Below, one piece after another: positions 9,097 through 17,694 of a stretch of 64,000 bases of DNA. Under the pieces are notes generated by a model, which made no database searches, was not told where the DNA came from, and saw only the letters and a list, made by a program, of their open reading frames with translations. Positions within the stretch are counted from its first letter, which is position 1. Each line of letters starts with the position of its first letter. This stretch comes from Desulfomonile tiedjei. GTDB taxonomy: Bacteria > Desulfobacterota > Desulfomonilia > Desulfomonilales > Desulfomonilaceae. Both the position numbers and the translations under genes were made by a program. The stretch lies in NCBI GenBank assembly GCA_016212925.1, contig JACRDF010000013.1:1-64000 (forward strand), given 5' to 3'.

Positions 9097-9285
9097 ATGA
9101 CACTCAAGGAAATGGCAGAATGGGCCAGAATGAGAGCATGTGGTCCGTGCAGAAAATCCGAATCATATGAACACCCGGCATGCTTTGAGGCCAAACAGAT
9201 CCATGATCACTTGCAGACGGCAATTAGAATTGAACAGGTAGATGTGGGCGGAAAACTGTTGGCGGGATGGCTTATTCCTGACTAG
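9097..9285 (+). CDS. small Cys-containing hypothetical protein
   Basis: This is a possible 62-residue protein starting MTLKEMAEWARMRACGPCRK. A GGGGGG stretch six bases upstream is a fair ribosome-binding site. It has a CGPC motif and a further Cys in EHPACFEAKQIHDHL, suggesting a metal or disulfide role, but no family is recognised. The frame is open further upstream to 9025. It lies between two REP units, a place where real genes are scarce, so it could be a chance frame or a remnant. Confidence 0.4.
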   Translation: MTLKEMAEWARMRACGPCRKSESYEHPACFEAKQIHDHLQTAIRIEQVDVGGKLLAGWLIPD

Positions 9286-9328
9286 TGGGAACTGGCTTTC
9301 GTTGTGTGACTCAATGCAGACCATTCGT

Positions 9329-9425
9329 GGGTGGCCCGGACGCCACCGCGTCCGGGTCGCGAAGCGACAAGAGGGGCAGTTTGCCCCGAACTTGGCGACG
9401 CGTCGTCTACCTCTCCGTGGAGCCC
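9329..9425. repeat. truncated REP unit (family 1)
   Basis: Starts with GGGTGGCCCGGACGCCACCG and GTCGCGAAGCGACAAGAGG as in the other family-1 units, then diverges; only CGTGGAGCCCC near 9416 hints at the second half. It lies 68 bp upstream of the RAYT gene. Confidence 0.75.
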
Positions 9426-9493
9426 CTGCACTTTCTTCGCGATTACAATGGATTCAGATTGAATACTCGGGCGCGACAAGATAAAGATTCAAT

Positions 9494-10009
9494 ATGTCAC
9501 GCCGCATCTACGACGAACCGGGTCATGTCCACTTTGTCACCTTTTCTTGCTTCAAGAGGAGGCGCCTGCTCGATGATGACCATGCCAAGAGCATAGTGAC
9601 AGGGAATCTCGCACGCCAACTAGCAAAGCGTGAAAGCCGGTGTTTCGGTTTCGTGGTGATGCCGGATCATGTCCACGCACTTTTGTGGTTCCCTAGTAAT
9701 GGCGTTCTGAGTGACCTCATAAAGTGGTGGAAGCAACGCAGCTCCTTCGAGATCAAGCAATTGTTGGAAGGGCGTACCCAGCGCTATGCCGACGCGATTG
9801 ACCTGCGAGATCCAGTCTGGCAACCTCGTTATTACGACTTCAACGTCTACTCTGAGGAGAAGTTGCTCGAAAAGCTGGAATATATGCATTCCAATCCAGT
9901 CAAGGCGGGTTTCGTGGACGTCCCGTGTGATTGGGAGTTCAGCTCAGCCAGGTTTTACGCAACAGGCGAGTTAGTTGGGGTGCCGATCAGGTCTTGGAAC
10001 GAATTGTAA
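9494..10009 (+). CDS. REP-associated tyrosine transposase (RAYT 1)
   Basis: This is a 171-residue single-strand DNA transposase of the Y1/HUH class (TnpA_REP, IS200-like fold). The HUH motif is His59-Val-His61 in MPDHVHALLWF, and the catalytic tyrosine is Tyr130 in KLEYMHSNPVKAGF. Such enzymes cut and join at REP hairpins. The gene stands between family-1 REP units (8811-8965, 9329-9425, 10062-10218), its likely substrates. The HUH and Tyr are intact, so it may be active. It has only about 30 percent visible identity with the other four RAYTs of the window outside the motifs (estimate by eye). Confidence 0.92.
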   Translation: MSRRIYDEPGHVHFVTFSCFKRRRLLDDDHAKSIVTGNLARQLAKRESRCFGFVVMPDHVHALLWFPSNGVLSDLIKWWKQRSSFEIKQLLEGRTQRYADAIDLRDPVWQPRYYDFNVYSEEKLLEKLEYMHSNPVKAGFVDVPCDWEFSSARFYATGELVGVPIRSWNEL

Positions 10010-10061
10010 ATTGGAACTTTGCTTGCTTCACTAGGAGGAACCACGCCTCAGCCGGATGCAT

Positions 10062-10218
10062 GGGTGGCCCGGACGCCACTGCGTCCGGGTCGCGCAGCGA
10101 CAAGAGGTGATTTTCAACCTGTGATCTTGTAGACCAGCACCTGTTGGACAGGGCAGTGTCCACGAAACAGCCCCTCTTGTTCCTTCGGAACCCGGACGCA
10201 GTGGCGTCCGGGCCACCC
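10062..10218. repeat. REP pair (family 1), right flank of RAYT 1
   Basis: A 157-bp copy of the unit at 8811-8965 in the same orientation: identical outer REPs (GGGTGGCCCGGACGCCACTG and its complement), the same GTCGC/GCGAC and CAAGAGGTGATTTTCAACCT segments, with a diverged middle. Confidence 0.88.
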
Positions 10219-10277
10219 GTGCTAAGCGAGCAATCTATGTTTTCAATCCCTGACGCTTCGTGTGAGACTGATAAAGA

Positions 10278-11330
10278 TTAGTACAGGCTGGCGCCCCCTT
10301 CAGGTGTCCCCTGCGCTTGTGGTCCTCGGAGGAGGCGGTCAATTCTGGATGGTGCCGGCTCTTCGGTTTCGGCTTCGCCGGGTTCGGCTTCCAGGGCTTG
10401 CAGCCGGGACGTTAGGTCTTCGGCTTGGGCTTTCAGGTCTTCAAGCTCTTTTTCGGAGGCCACGGCTCGCTCTCTCTGGCTTTGAAGTTCCTTTTCAGAC
10501 GCCTCGGCCCTAGCTTGGTATTGCTCAGCGTATTCCTTCCATTGTTCGGCTACATTCTTATTTTGTTCTGCAACGTTCCGTGCTACTTCCAGTTGCTTGG
10601 ACGTCTCGGCCAATTCACTGCGAAGTCGATTGACCTCATTTTCTGCGGTAGATTTCAGTTTGCCCGAGTCAGAGACTGCGTTCTTTAGAGCAGCCAGAAG
10701 GTCCGCCTTTTCGTCTACCTCTTGCTTGAGTTTCTTAGCTTCGGCTGAACGATTTTCCAACTCCCGCGTTATTTGTTCAAGCCTGGAATTGAGTTCTCCC
10801 GTTCGAGTTCTTTCCGCTGTCTGGAGTTTTTCAATCTGCTGTCTCAGTTGCTCGACTTCGGCTTCCTTGGACCCGGCCTTTTGGCGAATGGCCGCCATTT
10901 CCGATTCTTTCTGGTCCAGATTTTTGCTCAGTTCGTCCAGGCGCCGGCTCAACTGAGCTGCCCTGTGTTCGGCTATGGCCTTTTCTCCCATAAGTTGAAT
11001 CTTGGTCTCATCTGCAGCGGCCTTGCCGGGCACCTCTCGTGCGGGCTGGGCGGCTTTGCGTTCAGCTCTCGTCGGCTTTGCAGGCTCGCTTTGGGGTTGC
11101 TTCAGTTTTTCTGTTAGGGTTTGAACCTGGGCTATAAGCTCTTCGTTCCGTGCCTGCTCCCGTTGAATATCGTCGTGAGCGCGGGCGAGTTGGGACTGGA
11201 GGGTGGAAACCACTGACTGGCCTTGGTCTTTTTCGGCTTCCTGCTTCTGCGGGGCAGGCCCACCACAGCCCTGAAGAAAGATTAGTGCCAGACCGCTGAG
11301 GAGGATCACACCGTAACGCACAAGGTTCAT
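10278..11330 (-). CDS. coiled-coil lipoprotein
   Basis: This 350-residue protein has a lipoprotein signal peptide: a basic start, a hydrophobic stretch (VILLSGLALIFLQ) and lipobox LQGC with the lipidated Cys near residue 22. The +2 residue is Gly, so outer-membrane sorting is expected by the usual rule. Nearly all the rest (about residues 35-330) is Glu/Lys/Gln/Ala-rich heptad sequence that should form a long coiled coil, ending in a short Pro/Gly-rich tail. No enzymatic motif is seen. It may be a periplasmic spacer or scaffold. An AAGGAG site precedes the start. It is monocistronic on the minus strand. Confidence 0.75.
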   Translation of the reverse strand: MNLVRYGVILLSGLALIFLQGCGGPAPQKQEAEKDQGQSVVSTLQSQLARAHDDIQREQARNEELIAQVQTLTEKLKQPQSEPAKPTRAERKAAQPAREVPGKAAADETKIQLMGEKAIAEHRAAQLSRRLDELSKNLDQKESEMAAIRQKAGSKEAEVEQLRQQIEKLQTAERTRTGELNSRLEQITRELENRSAEAKKLKQEVDEKADLLAALKNAVSDSGKLKSTAENEVNRLRSELAETSKQLEVARNVAEQNKNVAEQWKEYAEQYQARAEASEKELQSQRERAVASEKELEDLKAQAEDLTSRLQALEAEPGEAETEEPAPSRIDRLLRGPQAQGTPEGGASLY

Positions 11331-11699
11331 AGAAGGAGTTCTCCTTTTCGTGGGCCCGCTCGATGAAATGCAGCCGGGGATAAGGTCAGTCTAAGTCGAT
11401 TGAATTATAAGTTAATATTCAGGTTTTTGTCAAGAAAAACCAGTGAATATGCCATCAATGTTCACTCCATTGTCTCTTTTTATTTCACCTTCCTGAGAAC
11501 AGGGAGGAATGACATCGTTGATGATTAACAGCGCGATGCTGAGCCGCTGTTGTGACAACCCAGCCGTCCCGAGACCTCGATTTCGTAACCATTCAGTCTT
11601 GCGGGGGTGGAAGGGATTCTTAGCCCAGAAGGGGCGTACCAATGGTAGTCTCGCGGGACGCGGGATGTAACCCGTGGACCGGAAGCACTGCCACAGCCC

Positions 11700-11825
11700 T
11701 GAATCACCGACCCTGAAGGGGTCGACCCCTCCAGGGTCGGTAATCCAAATGATTGTGTGGGCCATTCTCCACGGGCTTACGCCCGTGGCTACCGTCGGGC
11801 TGCCCCTTCGGGGCATGCGAGACGC
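11700..11825. repeat. cluster of short hairpins in a gene-free stretch
   Basis: 11707-11740 is a near-perfect hairpin (CCGACCCTG...CAGGGTCGG) with an inner palindrome AGGGGTCGACCCCT. 11769-11788 is the perfect hairpin CCACGGGCTTACGCCCGTGG, and GCTGCCCCTTCGGGGCATGC follows. These are REP-like. The whole gap 11331-12221 shows nothing I would call a gene; open frames on either strand lack motifs and ribosome-binding sites. Confidence 0.65.
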
Positions 11826-12221
11826 TCCCGCACGTAAGTGAATGATTACTCGATTCCCAATAATTCCTTTTACAATCGCTCAAACGACCCGAAGTTCACA
11901 CCTCAGAACCTCAGCCCCCATGCCCTCCCTGTAATTCGGCCAACCTGCTTTCGCTCCTGTTCGTTATGCTGTGTTCGCCTTGACAATGAGACGTCCCATC
12001 TGTTATTGAGTACGAGTTGCGTCGAACATTGTTCGTTCCTCATCGACGCTGCTAACGGATGTGAAACCAAATATCTGGTGATTTTGCGCCTGTGCTACCG
12101 GCTCTGGCGGGTCCAATCGTCAACCGACTGAAAACGTCGAGCAACGATCGAGAACCCGACCTGAACAGCTCCGGTACGTGTATGCTCGTCTTTACCTAGC
12201 TGGCACAAGGGGGTTGTGAGT

Positions 12222-13391
12222 ATGTCCTTGAACTTTGATCTTCCCAAGGATGCGGAACTGACGAGAAAGGTTGTTAGAGAGTTCGCGGAAAAGGAGATAG
12301 CTCCTGTCGCACAGGAGTTGGATGACAAGGAAGAATTCTCGTACGACCTGACCCGCAAGATGGGCGAACTGGATTTTTTCGGACCGTTTGTGTCCGAGGA
12401 ATACGGCGGCAGCGAGGTCGGATACCTCAACTATATCATCACTGTCGAGGAGATCGCACGGATCGACGGGTCCCATGCGGCCACCATAGCGGCCGGCAAC
12501 TCTCTCGGAATAGCCCCGATTTACTATTTCGGAAATGAAGACCAGAAGCGGAAGTGGCTCCCGGACCTGTGCAAAGGCAAGATCCTGGCTTCATTCGGAC
12601 TCACGGAGCCTGATGCAGGATCGGATGCAGGCGCTTCAAGGACCTCGGCGGTCCTGGACGGCAACGAGTGGGTAATCAATGGCAGCAAAATCTTCATAAC
12701 GAACTCGGCTACCGACATGAGCGCGGTTTGCGTAGTCCAATGCGTGACTGACAGTTTCGAGTCCGAGAAGCCGGAGATAAGCTGCATTCTGGTGGAAAAT
12801 GGGACCAAAGGCTTCATCGCGGAACCCATGCACGGCAAGATGTGCTGGAGGTCTTCCAACACGGGACAGCTTACGTTCCAGGATTGCCGGGTGCCGAAAG
12901 ATAACCTGCTCGGCAAGCGCGGTGAAGGTTTTCATCAAATGCTGAAAACTCTGGACGGTGGCCGCCTGTCCATTGGAGCGATGGGGCTCGGCGGGGCCCA
13001 GGGAGCGTTTGAATTAGCCCTGGATTACTCAAAGAAAAGGACCCAGTTCGGGAGGCCTATCGGATCTTTTCAGGTGAACGCGTTCAAGCTGGCAGACATG
13101 GCCACCGAGATAGAGATGGCCCGACTGCTCCTTTACAAGGCTTGCTGGCTGATGGATAATAATAAATTGATCCCCAAGATCGCAGCCATGGCCAAGCTCG
13201 TGTGCTCCGAGACCTATTACCGCGCGGCAAATCACGCGGTTCAACTGCACGGCGGATATGGTCTCATGAAAGACTATGCAGCGGAGCGGCACTACAGGAA
13301 CCAGAAACTGCTCGACATTGGCGAAGGCACTTCGGAGGTTCAGCGAATCGTGATCGCCAGAAGCATTGGAGTGCCCGGCAGGTCCATGTAG
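12222..13391 (+). CDS. acyl-CoA dehydrogenase
   Basis: This 389-residue FAD enzyme oxidises acyl-CoA to trans-2-enoyl-CoA and passes electrons to ETF. The substrate-binding segment FGLTEPDAGSDAGA, the FAD-contacting GGYGLMKDYAAERHYR region and the catalytic base Glu368 in IGEGTSEVQ are present, in the position used by short- and medium-chain enzymes. An AAGGGGG site favours the ATG at 12222; a GTG two codons upstream is the alternative. A cupin regulator, an FeS oxidoreductase and etfBA follow on the same strand, so this enzyme probably feeds that ETF. Chain length or substrate (fatty, benzoyl- or cyclohexane-type acyl-CoA) cannot be read from the sequence. Confidence 0.93.
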   Translation: MSLNFDLPKDAELTRKVVREFAEKEIAPVAQELDDKEEFSYDLTRKMGELDFFGPFVSEEYGGSEVGYLNYIITVEEIARIDGSHAATIAAGNSLGIAPIYYFGNEDQKRKWLPDLCKGKILASFGLTEPDAGSDAGASRTSAVLDGNEWVINGSKIFITNSATDMSAVCVVQCVTDSFESEKPEISCILVENGTKGFIAEPMHGKMCWRSSNTGQLTFQDCRVPKDNLLGKRGEGFHQMLKTLDGGRLSIGAMGLGGAQGAFELALDYSKKRTQFGRPIGSFQVNAFKLADMATEIEMARLLLYKACWLMDNNKLIPKIAAMAKLVCSETYYRAANHAVQLHGGYGLMKDYAAERHYRNQKLLDIGEGTSEVQRIVIARSIGVPGRSM

Positions 13392-13453
13392 CCCTGTATC
13401 CGTTTGTTTGCAGCGTGTCGGCCGGTATTGTTGGGATGTTGAAAGGACCAATC

Positions 13454-14140
13454 ATGGAAGACGAAAAGAAACATGCTTCCTACGAGCGTTTTCGGGAGAC
13501 GGTAGACCAATACGGAGAAGCCAAAGGGCACGATTTCCTCACCGATCCCGATGCCGAAGCCGCGGCCAAGGAAAGGGTCGAAAGCGATGAAGCGGTCCAT
13601 CATGGGCAAAGACTTCAAGCGGCCAGAAAGCAGAGAGGCTTTTCGCTGGAAGAGCTTGCGGCCAGGTCAGGAATAGACCAGGCTACACTGGCTCAGATGG
13701 AAGCCGGCGAAGCCATTCTGCCGCTCGGTCAGTTGATCAAGTTGAGCAAGGCGCTTTCCCTCAAAATGGCGGACGTGATCTCGAAAGGCGAGGAAGCTTT
13801 TACCATAGTTCGCGCGGGCAACCGTCAGAGCTTTAGCCGATTCGGTAAAGCAAAACAGGCCAGCCACGGTTACGAATACGAATCATTGGCCCCGAACAAG
13901 AAAGACAGGCTTATGGAGCCGTTCATCGTCACTCTTCATCCGGCTGTGGCTGACGAACCTTCTTCACATGACGGCCAGGAGTTCATTTACGTCCTCGAGG
14001 GTGAGATGGAGGTGCTGGTAGACAACACTCGTGACGTGCTGGGACCTGGCGATGCGATCTACTACGATTCCACCAGCATGCACCTGGTGAAAGCTCACGG
14101 GGACCGTCCCGCGAAAATCCTGGCGGTTCTTATAAGTTAA
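13454..14140 (+). CDS. XRE-cupin transcriptional regulator
   Basis: This 228-residue protein has an N-terminal charged segment (about 1-50), an XRE/HTH_3 helix-turn-helix (about 52-110: RLQAARKQRGFSLEELAARSGIDQATLAQMEAG) and a C-terminal cupin_2 barrel (about 150-228) with EFIYVLEGEMEV and the late motif SMHLVKAHG. XRE-cupin proteins sense small ligands or metabolites and often control their neighbours, so it may regulate the acyl-CoA dehydrogenase/ETF genes (inference). A GAAAGGA site six bases upstream supports this start. It lies 62 bp after the dehydrogenase gene. A large hairpin element starts eight bases after its stop. Confidence 0.88.
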   Translation: MEDEKKHASYERFRETVDQYGEAKGHDFLTDPDAEAAAKERVESDEAVHHGQRLQAARKQRGFSLEELAARSGIDQATLAQMEAGEAILPLGQLIKLSKALSLKMADVISKGEEAFTIVRAGNRQSFSRFGKAKQASHGYEYESLAPNKKDRLMEPFIVTLHPAVADEPSSHDGQEFIYVLEGEMEVLVDNTRDVLGPGDAIYYDSTSMHLVKAHGDRPAKILAVLIS

Positions 14141-14147
14141 GAATTAC

Positions 14148-14320
14148 GGGGGAAACTTTTTTCTGCAAAAAAGCTTTCCCCCGTGCCCCCTTCAAAAAAC
14201 TCCATATCATGCTCGCTGGGCAGCTTCCGCTGCAAGCGGAAGTTGCCCAGCGAGACGAGATACAGAAGTTTTTGGAGAGGGGTGCGGGGAGAAGCCTTTT
14301 TACAAAAAGGTTCTCCCCGC
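14148..14320. repeat. symmetric hairpin element, complete copy
   Basis: Left hairpin 14148-14182 (GGGGGAAACTTTTTT...AAAAAAGCTTTCCCCC), then GTGCCCCCTTCAAAAAACTC, a central stem 14213-14254 (TCGCTGGGC and CTTCCGCT with complements), then GATACAGAAGTTTTTGGAG and AGGGGTGCGG, and a right hairpin 14284-14320 (GCGGGGAGAA...TTCTCCCCGC with one bulged G). The whole 173 bp is itself an inverted repeat. It fills the gap between the cupin gene and the FeS oxidoreductase and could act as a terminator or attenuator as well as being a mobile repeat (inference). Confidence 0.88.
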
Positions 14321-14346
14321 AATCTTCTTCATTGAGGTCTTTATCA

Positions 14347-16383
14347 ATGGCAATAGTTGAGCCGGCAGATTTTCCCATCGCCGGAGTTCCCGCCCCTGTT
14401 CTAATTCTCGTGGTTCTTGCCGCAGCGTTGTGTTTGTTTTCGTTCATCATGTTCCGCCGAATTGAGCTTCTCAGAAAAGGGAAGCCCGATCCCAGGTTCT
14501 CGAACATAGGCGAGCGAATATGGATGATGATTGCTTACGGGTTCGGGCAGCTACGTCAGCCCCGATACCTGGGCGCAGGCATCCTGCACATCTTGCTCTT
14601 CGCCGGATTCATGATCCTTTCGCTCCGTTCTCTCACTATGATCGGGCTAGGCTTTTCTTCCGAATTCCACCTTCCCCTGCTGTCCGGGACCGCGGGTTTT
14701 TCCTACGAAGTGCTCAAAGACTACGTGGTGCTCATGGTGCTGGCCGTCTGCATTATTGCGATCATCCGCCGCGCGGTGTTCCGGCCGGCCAGATACGAAC
14801 ACCCCGGAATCGCGGGCCACGAGAACGAGGCGTTTATCATTCTGGGCCTGGTCGCGGCTCTGATGGTTACCGACATGGTTTATGACGGCAGTGCCCTGAA
14901 AGCTGCCGGGACGGCCGGTCAGGCCGGTTTGTTCCCCGCGGCCACTCTTGCCGCTTCCATCATGCCGGCGGCCGGGTCTACGGCCCTGGATTTTCTCCAC
15001 ATAGGCGGCTACTGGGCGCACATCTTGGTTTTCTTCGGCCTGTTGAACTATTTGCCTATCTCGAAACATTTTCACGTGATCACGGCCATACCGAACGTAT
15101 TTTTTGCCAACCTGAACAAAGGCGCCATCAAACCTGTCCAGTGCGGAGTGAATGACTGGATGGACCTGCCCGAGTGCGGGACCGGAAGCTTTGAGGGGTT
15201 CACTTGGAAGCACGTCCTGGATTTCTATTCGTGCGCGGACTGCGGCAGGTGCAGCGACAATTGCCCGGCCACCACGGTGGGACGTGCCCTCTCGCCTAAG
15301 ATGATCAGCATTAAAGCTCGGGATTATGCTTACAAGTACTTCCCGGTATTCGGGTCCGCTCCCGATCCGGGTGAAATCAAGCTTATCGGTGACATCATCA
15401 CCGATAAGGAAATATGGGCCTGCACCACTTGCGGGGCCTGCGAGCGGGAATGCCCCATTTTTATCCAATACATAGACAAGATTGTTGATATGAGGCGCTA
15501 TCTCCTCGACCAGGGCGATGTGCCTCAATCCCTGCAAAAGCCCATGCAGCAGATCAAGAAGAAGGGCAATGCTTACGGAGGCAGCAAGCAAAAAAGAGCC
15601 GCGTGGGCAAAAGAGCTTGAAGGCATCGAAGTCAAAGAGCTGAAGAAAGGCGATGCGACTGATCTGCTCTTTTTTGTGGATAGCTGCGGATCGTTTGACC
15701 CGAGGATACAGGAAATATCAAAAGCGTTCGCGCGCATCCTGAGCAGAGCAGACGTGGATTTCGGCATACTCGGGCAGGATGAAACAGACTCCGGTAACGA
15801 AATAAGAAGGCTGGGTGAAGAAGGCCTCTTCGAGCAGGTCTCGCAGAAGAACATCGAGGCCTTCGAGGCGAGGGAATTCAAGGAAATAGTGGCATTTGAC
15901 CCTCACGCGTTCAATACCATAAAGAACGAATACCCCGGCCATTTGCCGATCGTTCATGCCGGCCAATTGATAGCTCGATTCCTCAGACAGGGAGAAATAA
16001 AGCTTTCGGGCGACTATCTGGCCGGTAAGACCGTGACATATCACGATCCGTGCTACCTGGGCCGCCACAACAACATCTACGAAGACCCCCGGTACGTTCT
16101 CGGCCAAATACCGGGTATCCGATTGCACGAGATGGAGCGCTCAAGGTCTCGGAGCTTCTGCTGCAGCGGCGGCGGGCTGTTGCTGTGGTACGAAAACGAA
16201 GAAGAAAAGGAAAGAATGGGCGAGCGAAGGGTCCACATGGCTGAAGAAGTCGGCGCCCAAGTTATTGTCACAGCATGCCCCTTCTGCCTGATAAACCTCG
16301 AAGACGCTATCAAGACCACCGGCAATGAAGGCAAAATGGAAGTGATCGACCTGGTCGAACTGGTAGACCGGTCAATGGCGTGA
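14347..16383 (+). CDS. membrane-bound heterodisulfide-reductase-like FeS oxidoreductase (ETF:quinone oxidoreductase type, EMO)
   Basis: This 678-residue protein has five or six N-terminal membrane helices (about residues 12-240), a NarI-like cytochrome b part. Two 4Fe-4S motifs begin at Cys296 (CADCGRCSDNCP) and Cys359 (CTTCGACERECP). Two CCG (HdrB/D-type) domains follow. The second is intact: DPCYLG, Cys605-Cys606 (CCSGGG) and TACPFC. The first keeps Cys447, but the CC pair reads Asp481-Ser482 and the CxxC reads DPHA (518-521). Proteins of this type (DUF224) next to etfBA are proposed or shown to pass ETF electrons to menaquinone in syntrophs. The start at 14347 excludes the hairpin element upstream; a longer reading from 14209 would run through it. 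etfB follows after a 519-bp gap filled by two more hairpin elements. Confidence 0.9.
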   Translation: MAIVEPADFPIAGVPAPVLILVVLAAALCLFSFIMFRRIELLRKGKPDPRFSNIGERIWMMIAYGFGQLRQPRYLGAGILHILLFAGFMILSLRSLTMIGLGFSSEFHLPLLSGTAGFSYEVLKDYVVLMVLAVCIIAIIRRAVFRPARYEHPGIAGHENEAFIILGLVAALMVTDMVYDGSALKAAGTAGQAGLFPAATLAASIMPAAGSTALDFLHIGGYWAHILVFFGLLNYLPISKHFHVITAIPNVFFANLNKGAIKPVQCGVNDWMDLPECGTGSFEGFTWKHVLDFYSCADCGRCSDNCPATTVGRALSPKMISIKARDYAYKYFPVFGSAPDPGEIKLIGDIITDKEIWACTTCGACERECPIFIQYIDKIVDMRRYLLDQGDVPQSLQKPMQQIKKKGNAYGGSKQKRAAWAKELEGIEVKELKKGDATDLLFFVDSCGSFDPRIQEISKAFARILSRADVDFGILGQDETDSGNEIRRLGEEGLFEQVSQKNIEAFEAREFKEIVAFDPHAFNTIKNEYPGHLPIVHAGQLIARFLRQGEIKLSGDYLAGKTVTYHDPCYLGRHNNIYEDPRYVLGQIPGIRLHEMERSRSRSFCCSGGGLLLWYENEEEKERMGERRVHMAEEVGAQVIVTACPFCLINLEDAIKTTGNEGKMEVIDLVELVDRSMA

Positions 16384-16394
16384 AAAAGGGAATT

Positions 16395-16560
16395 GTGGGT
16401 AGGCCCTTTTTGTAAAAGGGCCTACCCACGCCCCTCCCCAAAAACTTTCATATCCTGCTCGATGTGTGTCTTCCGCCGGCGGCGGAATACATTCAGCGAA
16501 TAGAATATGAAGTTTCTGAAGGAGGCAGGAGGAAACCTTTACATAAAATGACTTTCGTCG
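16395..16560. repeat. hairpin element, left end intact, right end decayed
   Basis: Hairpin GTGGGTAGGCCC...GGGCCTACCCAC (16395-16429) starts 12 bases after the stop of the FeS oxidoreductase. GCCCCTCCCCAAAAACTTTC, a centre with CTTCCGCC/GGCGGAA, a diverged GAAGTTTCTGAAGGAGG and AGGAGGAAACCTTTAC follow. The first hairpin could end transcription, although it lacks a long T tract after the stem. Confidence 0.8.
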
Positions 16561-16734
16561 AGAAGTCCCACCGGAAAAACCGTTACTATGAACTGAGAAC
16601 AGTGACATAGGCGAGCGATTGGTTAGAAGTGGCCGCAAAACCACACGGGTATTTTTTGGCACCCGCTTTAGGGCTCAGGCATTACAGAACCTCTCGGCCA
16701 AGGGGAAGCTTCACGCGCAACCTAAAGAAACACC

Positions 16735-16851
16735 GCCGGCTTGCCGGTCTTCAGCCTCAGCCGTTGCCTCCTCAGAGGCAATGGCTGCAAGTCATAGGAG
16801 TTTTTGGGGTGGGGTCCGGGGAGGCCCTTTTTGCAAAAAGGGCCTCCCCGG
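16735..16851. repeat. hairpin element, right end intact
   Basis: A centre of GCCGTTGCCTCCTC/GAGGCAATGGC leads to AGGAGTTTTTGGGGTGGGG and a perfect 36-bp palindrome at 16816-16851 (CCGGGGAGGCCCTTTTTG and its complement). It ends 51 bp before etfB. Together with the copy at 16395 it fills the gap 16384-16902, where no gene is seen. Confidence 0.82.
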
Positions 16852-16902
16852 CCACTCTTCCAAGAACTCATAGGTTCTGCAACCAACTCTAGGGGAGGAG
16901 CA

Positions 16903-17694
16903 ATGGATATCGTTGTCTGCATGAAATGGATACCGGACACCTCCGAGGCCGAACTGGCCGTTGACAGTGGAGGGAAGGACATCAAGAAGGACAACCTCGA
17001 CTATGACATCAACGATTGGGACCGGTTTGCCATCGAAGAGGCCGTCCGTATCAAAGAAAAGGTAGGCGGCAAGGTCACGGTCGTGAGCGTCGCACCGGAG
17101 GATGCAGAAGAGATGCTTCGAGAAAGCCTCGCACGAGGGGCCGACGAGGCTTATCATCTGTGGGACGACACGTTCGAGGGGTCTGACGGATACGCGGTGT
17201 CACGGATCCTCGCACAGTTCATTAAGGGGCGTCCCCATGATCTGATTCTGACCGGCACTCTCGCGGAGGATGACGGCGGAGCGCAGGTCGGCGGAATGCT
17301 GGCGGCAATGCTGGGCCTTCCCAGCTCCGCACTGGTTTCCAAGATTGTAATTCAGGACAGCAAGGTCACGTTCAACCGTGAACTTGAAGGGGGCTTGTAC
17401 GAGGCGGTTGAAATGGACCTCCCGGCTGTGCTGGCTGTCGCCACCGGACTGAATGAGCCGCGATTCGTCTCGATCCGTGCGGTGCGCAAAGTCGCTGGTA
17501 TGGACATCCCAATGCTGGATCTGGGTGAAGTAGGCCTTAACGAAGCTCAAGTAGGATCTCAGGGCTCCAGGATTCAGGTCGAAAAGGTCTTTCTGCCGCC
17601 TGAAGGCGAAGGCGCGGAAATAATCAAGGGCAGCCCGGAGGAAGCTGCTGCGCGGGTTGCCGAGATCCTGAAAGAGAAGGGAGGTATCGGTTGA
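16903..17694 (+). CDS. etfB: electron transfer flavoprotein beta subunit
   Basis: EtfB (263 residues) binds AMP or a second FAD and forms the ETF dimer with EtfA. Typical features are the start MDIVVCMKWIPD, the NDWDRFAIEEAVRIKEK segment, the ETF-beta signature around VATGLNEPRFVSIRAVRK, and LTGTLAEDDGGAQVGGMLAAMLGLP. A strong AGGGGAGGAG site fixes the start. It overlaps etfA by one base (TGATG), so the subunits are translationally coupled. The DNxD-type loop before the AMP site reads KKDNLDYDINDWD. Whether the ETF is bifurcating cannot be settled here. The neighbouring FeS oxidoreductase and acyl-CoA dehydrogenase argue for a plain electron route from acyl-CoA to quinone. Confidence 0.94.
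   Translation: MDIVVCMKWIPDTSEAELAVDSGGKDIKKDNLDYDINDWDRFAIEEAVRIKEKVGGKVTVVSVAPEDAEEMLRESLARGADEAYHLWDDTFEGSDGYAVSRILAQFIKGRPHDLILTGTLAEDDGGAQVGGMLAAMLGLPSSALVSKIVIQDSKVTFNRELEGGLYEAVEMDLPAVLAVATGLNEPRFVSIRAVRKVAGMDIPMLDLGEVGLNEAQVGSQGSRIQVEKVFLPPEGEGAEIIKGSPEEAAARVAEILKEKGGIG

Noticed and set aside
11430-12131. Open frames on both strands in the gap before the acyl-CoA dehydrogenase
   Set aside because: They overlap REP-like hairpins, have odd composition and no family features.
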